Origin: Pirellulales bacterium | Lineage (GTDB): Bacteria; Planctomycetota; Planctomycetia; Pirellulales; JACPPG01 | Assembly: GCA_036490175.1 (NCBI GenBank) | Contig: DASXEJ010000227.1 | Span: forward strand, 20,280-84,279 | Direction: 5' to 3' | DNA length: 64,000 nucleotides | In this document: piece by piece, positions 9,356-17,905 of the stretch | How the letters are laid out: every line of letters begins with the position of its first letter | How positions within the stretch are numbered: position 1 is the stretch's first letter | Translations under genes and position numbers: made by a program | The notes under the pieces: generated by a model | Databases searched by the model: none | Seen by the model: only the letters and a program-made list of their open reading frames with translations | Told to the model about the DNA's origin: nothing

Positions 9356-10291
9356 TCACGCGGCGCGGCGACGTTGGCGAGGGTTGCGGCGGTCTTTCCA
9401 GCGATCGTGCAGCCACCAATATTGGTCCGGCGTACGTCGAACAAACTCCTCGATCGTGCGGGTGTACCACTCGGTTAATGTTCGCACTCCGGCCGTCGTG
9501 CGACTGTCGGCGTCGCGCGGGTCCGCGATTCCGCAAATCGTCATCTCGTAATGCAGCGGTGACTGCAAACGTCGTGCGTAACCTACGGACATAGGAGCAT
9601 CGTTATCGAGGGCCAACAGTGCAATAGCCTTGTGGGCCGACGCCGGGCGACCAAAGAACTCGACCCAGCACCCTTTGCTGCCGGCATACTGATCCGCCAG
9701 AAAGGCCATCGTTCCGCCACTGCGCAACACGGCCTGAATCTGATCGTAGCCCCCCTTGGTGGGAATAATGTGCTGTCCCGTCGCCCCGCGGAAGCGACTG
9801 ACAAACGCGTTGAGGTAGACGTTGTCCAGGGGTCTGGCCACGGTATAGGTCGGAAAGCCGAGTATGCCGAGGAAGAAGCCTGCCAACTCGAAGTTGCCAA
9901 AATGCCCCGAAACCATCAGCAAAGGACGGTCGTCCAATAGCGCACGGACCAGGATGTCGGGATCCTTCAACCGCATGTAGTCGCGCCAATTGGTCTCGTG
10001 GATTTTCCGCGGGGCGTGCGCCACCTCGGCCACCAGTACAAAAAGGTGCTTCCACATTCGTTTGGCCAGCTTGCGACGCCGCTCGGGGGGCAACTCGGGA
10101 AAGGCGTGCCGCAGGTTGTCGTCAATCACCTTACGGCGCAGCGGTATGACGTCCGTCGCGATCGTGGCCAACAAATCGGCCATCCACTCGCAGGTTTCCA
10201 TCCGCACGGCCTGAACCAGGCAAATGAACAGGCGGACGGCAAGGTATGTCAGATACTGGGCAATATTCTGCACTGGCACACGCACTTCCAC
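9356..10291 (-). CDS. LpxL/HtrB-family lysophospholipid or lipid A acyltransferase
   Basis: The 311-residue protein belongs to the HtrB/LpxL acyltransferase family, which transfers acyl chains to lipid A precursors or related lipids at the inner membrane. The catalytic HX4E motif is seen in SGHFGNFELAGFFLG, and the later YWWLHDRWKDRR is the typical C-terminal box (W-x-H-x-R-W). A hydrophobic N-terminal segment, YLAVRLFICLVQAV, can anchor the protein. The GTG at 10291 has an AGG-type box upstream, and further GTG codons follow at once, so the exact start may differ by a few residues. Its presence agrees with a lipid A-bearing outer membrane. Confidence 0.9.
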   Translation of the reverse strand: MEVRVPVQNIAQYLTYLAVRLFICLVQAVRMETCEWMADLLATIATDVIPLRRKVIDDNLRHAFPELPPERRRKLAKRMWKHLFVLVAEVAHAPRKIHETNWRDYMRLKDPDILVRALLDDRPLLMVSGHFGNFELAGFFLGILGFPTYTVARPLDNVYLNAFVSRFRGATGQHIIPTKGGYDQIQAVLRSGGTMAFLADQYAGSKGCWVEFFGRPASAHKAIALLALDNDAPMSVGYARRLQSPLHYEMTICGIADPRDADSRTTAGVRTLTEWYTRTIEEFVRRTPDQYWWLHDRWKDRRNPRQRRRAA

Positions 10292-10961
10292 GAGCCTGGT
10301 CGCGGGGCAGCAAATTGCCCGGGGGAGGTATCAGGGCCGGGCGATCGTCTGGCGGGATCACGCCCGAGTAATGCGGGCAGAATTGTGCCACGTCCCGCGA
10401 ATGAGGCAAAGAGCGGTTTTCGATGCGTCAGAAATGGCGCCGGCCCAACGGCTGTCCACGTACGGACCGACAGGTTGCACCTGGCAATCCAGTAGGTTGG
10501 TGGTCACGCAGCCAATCGGAATGCTACCATGCTGGCATGGAAATCTTCTTGTCGGCGGCCACCTCCGAGGGGTAATCCTCCTAAACTTCCGGCGCCAACG
10601 CCGCCGAAAGAGAATTTCAGGAAGCTTGATTTTACCGATCCTGCCACCTACGATTTCCCGGTAAGGCGTTCCCTCGCGGGGTTGCACTCCGGCGGCACGC
10701 ATCACCGGAAACAAACGCTCGAACCGGAAGAATCTTTGCCCGGTAATCAAATTATGCCAGCTAGCTGGTCCTTTTTCGACGACTTGCGTGGACGACATAC
10801 CTATGGTCGTGCCCGGACCCTTGCGCTAAGCTGTCGCTGTCCGGGCTAACCGGACGCTTCCCTCTGCATTGCTGCACGCCGCGTTGTGTTTTTTCCCAGT
10901 TGCCGAATCACGTTTCGGCGCGCCTTGATCTACCGCATTGGCCGGCACGGAGTGGTCCTTC
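10292..10961. other. Intergenic stretch, no gene supported
   Basis: This is 670 bp between the divergent acyltransferase and serine acetyltransferase genes. Frames of up to about 146 codons exist on both strands, but their translations are Arg/Pro-rich and without domain-like features, and no ribosome binding site supports them. A perfect 6-bp hairpin (GTCCGG, 5-nt loop, CCGGAC) is at 10842-10858, followed by no T-run. The region may hold promoters for the flanking genes. Confidence 0.45.
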
Positions 10962-11924
10962 ATGGCTTCAGACGTTCGCTTGAAAGAACAGCTTCCCGAG
11001 GTGACCCAGAGCATCGTAGACACCTATACCGAGGTGGGAACGATCAATCACTTGGGGCACTGCCCGCTACCGAACAACGACGTGATCGTGCAGGTCGTCG
11101 AAGATCTGCAAGAGATCATCTACCCGGGCTACCGGCGGCAAGAAGGGTTGCACCAGGGGAACGTCGGCTATTACGTCGGGGCACTGGTCGACCGGCTGCA
11201 CGATCGGCTCACGACGCAAATTGGTCGGGCCCTGCGACACGAGGCGCAAGCGCCCTGCGGCGGAGAAAACGACATCGATTTCGAAGCCTTGGGCCAGGCG
11301 ACGACCATTCAGTTTTTGAAGCAACTCCCCGAGTTGCGGCGTATGCTCGCCCTCGACGTGCAGGCGGCTTACGACGGGGATCCCGCGGTAAAGAATCCCG
11401 ATGAAGTGATTTTCTGCTATCCCGGGCTGGTGGCCATTACGGTTTATCGGCTGGCGCATTTGCTGCACCTGCTCGAGGTGCCGCTGATTCCCCGCATGAT
11501 GACTGAATGGGCCCACAGCCGGACCGGCATCGACATTCATCCCGGCGCTACGATCGGGCAGCGTTTCTTCATCGATCACGGTACCGGCGTCGTGATTGGC
11601 GAGACCTGCGAGATTGGCGACCAAGTGAAGCTCTATCAAGGCGTGACCCTGGGCGCGCTGAGCTTCCCGACCGACGGTGATGGACACATCGTGCGCGGAA
11701 ACAAGCGGCATCCCACAATCGAGGATCGCGTGATTATTTACGCTAATGCCACGGTGCTCGGCGGGCAAACGGTCGTCGGGTCGGATTCCGTGATCGGATC
11801 GAGCGTCTGGCTGACGCGCAGCATTGCCCCGCGCACGACCGTCGTCTTGGAAAAGCCCAAGCTGCGCATGCGCGGAGAACAAATTGAAGAGGAAGACGAA
11901 GTCGAGCTGAATTACCAGATTTAG
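10962..11924 (+). CDS. cysE: Serine O-acetyltransferase, EpsC-like
   Basis: This enzyme acetylates L-serine with acetyl-CoA to give O-acetylserine for cysteine synthesis. The 320-residue protein has a helical N-terminal half and a C-terminal left-handed beta-helix with hexapeptide repeats, including [40 protein letters not shown] and [21 protein letters not shown]. This segment order is the SAT signature, and the long N-terminal domain points to the EpsC-like group. The ATG at 10962 with GGAG 9-10 nt upstream is preferred to an open frame extending to 10938. No cysK is adjacent. Confidence 0.93.
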   Translation: MASDVRLKEQLPEVTQSIVDTYTEVGTINHLGHCPLPNNDVIVQVVEDLQEIIYPGYRRQEGLHQGNVGYYVGALVDRLHDRLTTQIGRALRHEAQAPCGGENDIDFEALGQATTIQFLKQLPELRRMLALDVQAAYDGDPAVKNPDEVIFCYPGLVAITVYRLAHLLHLLEVPLIPRMMTEWAHSRTGIDIHPGATIGQRFFIDHGTGVVIGETCEIGDQVKLYQGVTLGALSFPTDGDGHIVRGNKRHPTIEDRVIIYANATVLGGQTVVGSDSVIGSSVWLTRSIAPRTTVVLEKPKLRMRGEQIEEEDEVELNYQI

Positions 11925-11965
11925 CCCGGCGGGCGCATTGCGCACCGTTTTCCGTTGACCGACAT

Positions 11966-13210
11966 CTACTTTCGCACGTCGTAGACCAGCAGCTTGTCCT
12001 GGTCGCGCAAGTAAAGTCGGCCGTCCGCCACTACCGGATGGGGCCAGCTAGGTGCCTCGCTGCGTTCCGGTTGCTCGAACCGGCCGTGCAGGCGAAATCC
12101 ATCCGGCGTCGCTTCTACCAGGCTGACCAGCCCTTGCTCGCTACGGCAATACAACAGGCCGTCGGCACAGACGATCGCGGATTTGCCGCAGCTGCGGTCG
12201 GCCCATTTCACTTCGCCGCTTGCCAGGTCCAGGCACGTGAGAATGCCGGGGTCATCGCTACCGTACAGATAGCCATCGACCACGACGTAGCCGCCATGGT
12301 GGTTTTTCATGTGCTTTGTGAAGTACACCTCTTTGGCATCGAAGGCGCCCGCATCGTGTGACACGGCCACCAGTCCGCCGCCGGTGCCGTAACCGCTGGC
12401 GGCGAAAACTTTGTTGCCGAGGTAGACCGGCGTAGAGATATTTGCCGTGCCGTTGGCAGGCGCGTCGTAGCGCCATAAAAAAGCGCCGTCGGCCGCATTG
12501 ACGCCGATGATTCCTTTGGCCGTGAACTGTACATACTGCTTCACGCCGTCGATCTCGGCCTTGATTAGCGAAGAGTAGCCGGCCGGATCACCGACTGTAG
12601 CACTCCAAACAGTCTTGCCATTCTGTTTGTCCAGAGCCACGATCGTGGCTTGATTGCCCCCCGGCGTGCAAAGGACCCAAGGTCCGTCAACCAGCACCGA
12701 TTCGCTATAACCCCAATTCGGAATGCCGCCGCCGAATTCACCCACCAGATCGCGTCGCCACACGCCGGCGCCGGTTTTTGCGTCGAGGCAAACCAGGTCG
12801 CCGTTGATGCCCAACACGTAAACTCGATCGCCGTCGATCGTGGGAGTAGAGCGTGGACCGGGATAGCCGGCCCCCTCGTGTCGCACAGGACCAAGGATGG
12901 CCGACCAAATCTCCTTGCCTTGATCACGCGCATTCAAGGCCAGCACCAGTTCCTGCCCGTCGCGATTCCCCATCAGGTAGACCCGGCCCCCGGCAACCGC
13001 CGGAGTGGAAAAGCCAACGCCCACGCCACTGGTCTGCCAGGCGAGCTTGGGCCCACCCTCGGGCCAATCGCGCAACAACCCGGTCTCGAGAGAAATGCCG
13101 GTGCGTTGCGCGCCGCGCCAAGTGGGCCAGTCGCTCGTGACGCGTGGCACGGGTGCCGCACCGATCTGAGTGCATGCCAACAGCGCAAGGAGCAAATGCG
13201 GAAGCTTCAT
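11966..13210 (-). CDS. Secreted PQQ-type beta-propeller protein
   Basis: The protein has 414 residues with a cleavable signal peptide (MKLPHLLLALLACTQIGAAP) followed by DWPTWRGAQRTG, the usual opening of planctomycete outer-membrane-assembly BamB-like/PQQ-repeat proteins. Several blades carry the PQQ-type motif, for example RVYVLGINGDLVCLDAKTGA, IVALDKQNGKTVWSATVGDP and GILTCLDLASGEVKWADRSC. No PQQ-dehydrogenase catalytic residues are evident, so a binding or scaffold role is more likely than enzymatic activity. I chose the ATG at 13210 because the open frame upstream has no signal-like features. A second protein of this type is at 57-58 kb. Confidence 0.88.
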   Translation of the reverse strand: MKLPHLLLALLACTQIGAAPVPRVTSDWPTWRGAQRTGISLETGLLRDWPEGGPKLAWQTSGVGVGFSTPAVAGGRVYLMGNRDGQELVLALNARDQGKEIWSAILGPVRHEGAGYPGPRSTPTIDGDRVYVLGINGDLVCLDAKTGAGVWRRDLVGEFGGGIPNWGYSESVLVDGPWVLCTPGGNQATIVALDKQNGKTVWSATVGDPAGYSSLIKAEIDGVKQYVQFTAKGIIGVNAADGAFLWRYDAPANGTANISTPVYLGNKVFAASGYGTGGGLVAVSHDAGAFDAKEVYFTKHMKNHHGGYVVVDGYLYGSDDPGILTCLDLASGEVKWADRSCGKSAIVCADGLLYCRSEQGLVSLVEATPDGFRLHGRFEQPERSEAPSWPHPVVADGRLYLRDQDKLLVYDVRK

Positions 13211-13502
13211 GATGGTTGATTTCCCGGGGAGTGAGTTCGCGGCAGGCTTGGGGGAGCATTCGCTGCGGTGCGGCAGTCTTTCGGGCGGGCAGGGCTGCTG
13301 TACCACAAAGTGGCGGTGGGGTGCCCCGTGGCAAGACCTTTCGAGTCCACGGCGACAGCATCCAATTTTGCACAGACGCCCGGTGGGGGCAAGCAGGCAA
13401 CAACTCGAAACCGAGTCGAGGGCTACCGAAATTCGCAGTTTCGCGTCGCGGGGGCGGCAAAGGAATTGCCGCCGCGACGTGACCCACCGGGCCGAATCCC
13501 GC

Positions 13503-14675
13503 CTAATGCAGCAGCTTCAGCATGTATCGCTGAAAGTCGACTTCCAGCTCTGCTGGGTCGCCAAAGGCTGCCGTGAATTCGCTCAAGCGGGCGTCGGGAT
13601 CATCCCAAATCAACTGCTTCTTGGCTCTGAGCATTTGCAGATAGGCCCGGTACTGTTTGGGCTTTTGGCGAATCAGGAAATAGTTCAATGCCCACGCTTC
13701 GGCATAGGCATCCGGAGCCTTGGTGGTGTCACGAAATCGCGCATCATCAGCCACCAACGTCCGCAAACTTTCGGTAGGGCGGCGTTGCAGGTACTCTCGA
13801 AAAGCCGTCAGGCGCACCAGGTTGATCGAGCCAATACTCCCCCATCCCTTTTTGCTGCTCAGGTCGGGCGTTTCGAAATAGACCGCGATCCCTTCGCTAA
13901 TCCACAGCGGGATGTCGGCATAACGGGTTTGCAATCCGCAATTGAACGCGATCTGATGCGTAGCCTCGTGAATCACCGTGGCCACCATTCGCTCGGCATC
14001 CGGTCGCGCGAGCATCTGGTTTATTTCCGCCAACGAACCGCGGCGATCGCCGGCGGCGCGCAGGCTTTGCACGCCCGTCAGGTCGTACATGGTCATGCGA
14101 TTCGTGGCCAGGCTGTAGTAGCCGATGATCGATTTCGCGGCTTCGCCCACTTCGCTCTGCGCGAAACGGCCGTACGATACTTCGTCCGAAAACACGATCG
14201 CAACCAGGGGAAACTCCGGCGTGCGCAGCTCGAACCCTTGTCGTGACCAATAGTTTGTAAACGCACCGTACAATCGCTCGAACAAGCCACCGCACCACTG
14301 GGCATAAGTCTTCGACGTGTTGTAAGCGATCAAGTAATGTTTGGTGGTATGGACCTCGAAACCGGCAGGCAATTCTTCCAGCAAGCGAGACGCCAGGCTT
14401 GCCGACGAAAGCGGCTTGAACGGCGCATCGTCCTCTTCGTGCAAAACCAAGTCGTCGGGTGGCACAGTCCACAAGACACCGTCTTGCCCTTGGACCAATA
14501 GCCCGCCATCCTCGGCTTCGACCAACACACGCCCGGCGATCTGCCGCTCGCGCCCTTCTTTTTTGGCCGTGACATGATCCATGCCGCGCAACGGCGCAAG
14601 CGGGCAGCCGGCCAACAGCAAGGCGGCCGCGACCCAGCGGAACGTGATGCGTCGTCGAGCGCGCACAACAGACAT
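13503..14675 (-). CDS. DUF1570 HExxH protein, probable lipoprotein
   Basis: The 390-residue protein begins RARRRITFRWVAAALLLAGC, giving a lipobox LAGC and probable lipid anchoring. A metallopeptidase-like core has HEATH (about residues 236-240) and the downstream LWISEGIAVYFETPD, whose Glu would be the third zinc ligand. This is the DUF1570 pattern common in planctomycetes. An earlier segment, KHYLIAYNTSKTYAQWCGGLFERLY, is also typical of the family. The ATG at 14675 is preferred to the upstream frame, which runs through the GC-rich hairpin at 14.7 kb. It is upstream of the PQQ propeller gene on the same strand with a ~290-bp gap. The substrate is unknown. Confidence 0.87.
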   Translation of the reverse strand: MSVVRARRRITFRWVAAALLLAGCPLAPLRGMDHVTAKKEGRERQIAGRVLVEAEDGGLLVQGQDGVLWTVPPDDLVLHEEDDAPFKPLSSASLASRLLEELPAGFEVHTTKHYLIAYNTSKTYAQWCGGLFERLYGAFTNYWSRQGFELRTPEFPLVAIVFSDEVSYGRFAQSEVGEAAKSIIGYYSLATNRMTMYDLTGVQSLRAAGDRRGSLAEINQMLARPDAERMVATVIHEATHQIAFNCGLQTRYADIPLWISEGIAVYFETPDLSSKKGWGSIGSINLVRLTAFREYLQRRPTESLRTLVADDARFRDTTKAPDAYAEAWALNYFLIRQKPKQYRAYLQMLRAKKQLIWDDPDARLSEFTAAFGDPAELEVDFQRYMLKLLH

Positions 14676-14702
14676 GAAGAGCTCGATGCAATGTGGGCGG
14701 GA

Positions 14703-14745
14703 AAGGGGGGCCAGCCCCCCGTGGCTCAGAGGCCCCTTTTTTCTA
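14703..14745 (-). terminator. Candidate intrinsic terminator after the ABC permease gene
   Basis: A GC-only hairpin is present: GGGGGG at 14705-14710, loop CCAG, CCCCCC at 14715-14720. Read on the minus strand it is followed by TTTC, and larger alternative pairing with the AAAAAAGGGG block at 14731-14745 is possible. It lies about 120 nt beyond the stop of the permease gene and just before the DUF1570 start. The T-run is short on this strand, so confidence is moderate. Confidence 0.4.
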
Positions 14746-14867
14746 CCGTAGCAGATCAATGTAGGAAATGTAGCCGATGGACGGTCGCTACCGCCGAAAA
14801 AGAGCCGATTTACGGGCCTTGAGCCGCCGCCAAGTCAGCAGAATCTAGGTGTAGCGGACTGCCGCGG

Positions 14868-16496
14868 TCAATGGCGATCTTGAGAGCCCGCCGTTCGGGT
14901 CCAGCGATTTGCCAATAGAACCAGCAGGGCCGACAGCACGATAAACGCTAGCGCTAATGCCAAGCAGATGCCGGCCACCTGATCTTCGACTCCGTAGTGC
15001 AGCAGGCCGGAAATCCGCACGGACAATGGTTCGATGCCGGGTGGCGTAACGAGTATCGTGGCTCCCATTTCGCCCACGGCGACGGCCAACGCCACCCACC
15101 AGGAAATCAAAATCGTGAATCTTCGCTGCGGCAGCGCCACGCGGCGAAAGGTCGTCCAGGCATTGGCGCCGTCTAAAGCCGCCGCTTCCATCAAGCTAGT
15201 GGGCAACGTGTGAAAGGCATGCCACAGCACCAGGCAGGCCAGCGGTAAAGCCCGAATCGTTTGGGCGCAGACCGGTGGCAGAATCGTGCGATCATAGAGC
15301 GTGTGGGCCCAGTTCCAGTGTGGTGTATTGAACATCCAAATAATGCACAGCCCAATGACAGGCCCCGGCACTGCAAGCCCGAGCACGATAACCGATATCA
15401 GGATCGCGCTCGCCGTGCTGCGGCAACGACTGCTCCAAGCCAGCATCGTCGCCAACACTACCGTTGCCGTTGCCGCCACGCTGCCGACGACCAGCGAACT
15501 GCGGATCTCGCGGCCAAAACGGAGCGGACTGCTGGCAACGATGCTCGCGCCTTTGAGTAGCGACCAATGACGTTCGCGACCCTCAGTGCTTTGTACCACG
15601 ACGACACCGCATTTCCACGCCAGATTCACTAGCGGCAGGCCGACCAGCAGCAGCACGGCACAAGCCATGAGTACCGCCAAAGGCCACCTCCAAACGCCGA
15701 ACAGAAAAATCAATCGTGGCCGGATCGATACCTGCCGCTCGCGCGGGGCAAAACGTGCGATGATAAAAATCCCGGCCAAGGCCGCCCAAGCGGTGATGGC
15801 AATGCCCGGAAGTGCTCGGAGCGGCGCCTCGTGCGGAGCAGCGCCGATAGCCATCTCGGTATAAAGTTCCTCAGCGTAGGTGCGAATCTGAAACAGGTCA
15901 GTGACGGCGATCTCGCCAGCCACTCCGATGGCGACCCACAACGTGGCTGCGACCACCAAGGGCGCCGCATGGCGCAATGTCACACGATAGAACACGTGCC
16001 AGGCCGAGGCATCCAGCAGAGCTGACTCTTCCAGTTCGGGCCGGACATTTCGCAGTCCAATGCTCACGATCAGCACCACCCAGGGAATGGCCGCCGCGGC
16101 ATGGACCCAAACCGCTCCTCGCCAACCGTCTAGCCACGGGGGTCCGAAACCGGATAAAGTTTGCCAACCTTGCAATCCAAAGCCCGCCTGCCAGGCACCC
16201 ACTTGCAGATACAGTGGCAGAAACAACAGCCAGGAGAGCGCCAGCAGAAATGCCCGGCGGCCGGGCACGTCGGTCCGTGCGAGCACCAGGGCGAGGAGCG
16301 TCCCCAGGGGGACACTGATTCCGCAAACCCAGGCGGCGAGCTGCGCGGTATTGGCTGCCAATAGCCAGCCACGCGAATTGCTGGGACTAAACGCCGCCAC
16401 GGCTCCGATCCCCAGCAATATCAGTAAGATCAATGCTTGCGCCGTGGGGCGTGAGCGGTTCATATTGCGACGAGCCTGGTTTAACGGGTTTGCCAC
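14868..16496 (-). CDS. ABC transporter permease with two fused halves (Fe3+/thiamine type)
   Basis: The 542-residue protein has about 12 transmembrane segments organised as two homologous permease halves, as in FbpB/ThiP-type importers. Each half has an EAA cytoplasmic loop that contacts the ATPase: LLDASAWHVFYRVTLRHAAP in the first and AAALDGANAWTTFRRVALPQ in the second. Its length matches this family. No ATPase or substrate-binding gene is next to it, so it is an orphan permease unless the partners are elsewhere. The start is GTG at 16496; an internal ATG at 16463 (MNRSRPTAQA) just before the first span is an alternative. The substrate is not determinable. Confidence 0.88.
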   Translation of the reverse strand: MANPLNQARRNMNRSRPTAQALILLILLGIGAVAAFSPSNSRGWLLAANTAQLAAWVCGISVPLGTLLALVLARTDVPGRRAFLLALSWLLFLPLYLQVGAWQAGFGLQGWQTLSGFGPPWLDGWRGAVWVHAAAAIPWVVLIVSIGLRNVRPELEESALLDASAWHVFYRVTLRHAAPLVVAATLWVAIGVAGEIAVTDLFQIRTYAEELYTEMAIGAAPHEAPLRALPGIAITAWAALAGIFIIARFAPRERQVSIRPRLIFLFGVWRWPLAVLMACAVLLLVGLPLVNLAWKCGVVVVQSTEGRERHWSLLKGASIVASSPLRFGREIRSSLVVGSVAATATVVLATMLAWSSRCRSTASAILISVIVLGLAVPGPVIGLCIIWMFNTPHWNWAHTLYDRTILPPVCAQTIRALPLACLVLWHAFHTLPTSLMEAAALDGANAWTTFRRVALPQRRFTILISWWVALAVAVGEMGATILVTPPGIEPLSVRISGLLHYGVEDQVAGICLALALAFIVLSALLVLLANRWTRTAGSQDRH

Positions 16497-16682
16497 GCCA
16501 GTGTAAGTTACCCAGGCTTTGGCGGCTAATGCCTACTTGATGAGGTCCACAGCGTTCGACTCCCGCGAGCCGGCACTATCGACTTCGTAATCGTCTTGGC
16601 TCTGGACGACACGCCGTGTATAGTCCGCCTCCCATTCGTCCCCGGGCGTTCTGCCCCTTATCCACCGAAACGGTCTGCCCGC

Positions 16683-17384
16683 ATGCGCACTGTGTACGGC
16701 ATACAGTTGCTGGCGCTCGCCTGTAGCGTATGGCTGATTGCCGGCTGCGCATCGGCTCCGAAGTCCAAAGGCTGGAGCGCGTGGAGCTTTTCCAAGAAGC
16801 CCAAGGAAGACGAGAAGGGGCCGAAGATCGTCACTCCGCGCGAAAAGATGGAGCAACTGCGCGAGCTCGGAGCAAACAGTTCCAAGATGTCGCCCCAGTT
16901 GAGAGAAACAGTCGCCGGCGAACTGACGCAGGGAATTGTCCACGAAAAGGATCCAGTCCTCCGCGCGCAGATCTTGCGAACCCTGGCACACTTCCCTTCG
17001 GAAAAGTCGGCTTCGATCCTGGCGGCAGGGTTGCACGATCATGATCGCGATGTGCGCATCGCGGCCTGTGAATCGCTCGGAAAATATGGCGGCACCAACT
17101 CGGTGCAGGAGCTTTCGCAAGTCATCAAGGACGATGCCGACGTCGACGTGCGCCTGGCGGCGGTGCGTGGCTTGGGCGATGGAGCCAGCCCGGGCGCGGT
17201 AGCAGTTTTAGGCGAAGCGCTCGACGATCAAGACCCTGCCATGCAGCACCGGGCGATTGCCTCGATGAAGAAACTGTCGAACCAGGACTTTGGCACGGAT
17301 GTCGAAGCCTGGCGTCAGTATGCCAAGAGCGGCCAAGGCCCCCCCAAGCCAACTCTGGCCGAGCGCATCCGCAAATGGTTCTAG
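16683..17384 (+). CDS. HEAT-repeat lipoprotein
   Basis: The 233-residue protein has a lipoprotein signal, YGIQLLALACSVWLIAGC, with lipobox IAGC. A Lys-rich linker follows (KSKGWSAWSFSKKPKEDEKG). The rest is about four HEAT repeats, for example VLRAQILRTLAHFPSEKSAS, DVRIAACESLGKYGGTNSVQ and DVRLAAVRGLGDGASPGAVA, ending in a basic tail (TLAERIRKWF). HEAT arrays serve as protein-binding scaffolds, so it is probably a membrane-anchored adaptor. The ATG at 16683 is chosen because the upstream frame lacks a signal peptide. It is divergent from the ABC permease gene. Confidence 0.85.
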   Translation: MRTVYGIQLLALACSVWLIAGCASAPKSKGWSAWSFSKKPKEDEKGPKIVTPREKMEQLRELGANSSKMSPQLRETVAGELTQGIVHEKDPVLRAQILRTLAHFPSEKSASILAAGLHDHDRDVRIAACESLGKYGGTNSVQELSQVIKDDADVDVRLAAVRGLGDGASPGAVAVLGEALDDQDPAMQHRAIASMKKLSNQDFGTDVEAWRQYAKSGQGPPKPTLAERIRKWF

Positions 17385-17905
17385 AAAACCAGCGCCTCTT
17401 CGTCCGTCGTGGGCAGCGCGACGAATTTTCAGACCGCGGCCAGGGCGACGCGACCTGTCCCAGATATTCTTGACTTTTTGTTGGCGAAAAACGTCGTTCG
17501 TCGCGGCCACGGACTGCGCGAAGTTCCCGGACTGGTGAAAGGTTATGGGGTGCCTGACTCTTTTGCCCGGCCGGCCCAACCGGGCAATCACGCACGCTAT
17601 CAAGGGGTGCCAATAAACTTACCGATACAACTGCTGCCACCCCCAACCGGCTCGGCCGGCGGGACGTTCTTATAACACTTGGCAAGTGGCGGACATGTTA
17701 CTTTGCGATGTCTGTTTGGTTGCGCCAGCGAACAACCTCTGGGGAAGTTCTGCTAGCTGAGCCGGCACTGTACCGTCCGTGACACAGTTAACTCCGCCGC
17801 ACGACATGTTGCCTTGGCCTGCCGTGGCTTTGCCAGCAGGCTGTCTCTTGTTCGGGCGCCTGCGGGATCATTGGTCCCACGGTGAGCGGCGATTTGAGAT
17901 ACATA
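17385..17905. other. Intergenic stretch with one perfect hairpin, no gene seen
   Basis: This is 520 bp between two plus-strand genes for exported proteins. A perfect 8-bp inverted repeat, TTGCCCGG at 17563-17570 and CCGGGCAA at 17580-17587, encloses a 9-nt loop. It is preceded by TT on the plus strand and not followed by a T-run, so it is not a clear terminator on either strand. The remaining frames are short and unsupported. Confidence 0.45.

Noticed and set aside
10358..10798. 146-codon minus-strand frame in the gap before the serine acetyltransferase gene
   Set aside because: The translation is Arg/Pro-rich without recognisable pattern or ribosome binding site, so it was left out as a likely artefact.
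10842..10858. GTCCGG/CCGGAC hairpin as a terminator
   Set aside because: There is no T-run on either side and no gene ends there.
13170..14246. 358-codon plus-strand frame antisense to the DUF1570 gene
   Set aside because: It is a shadow of the GC-rich minus-strand gene: arbitrary composition, no domain pattern and no ribosome binding site.
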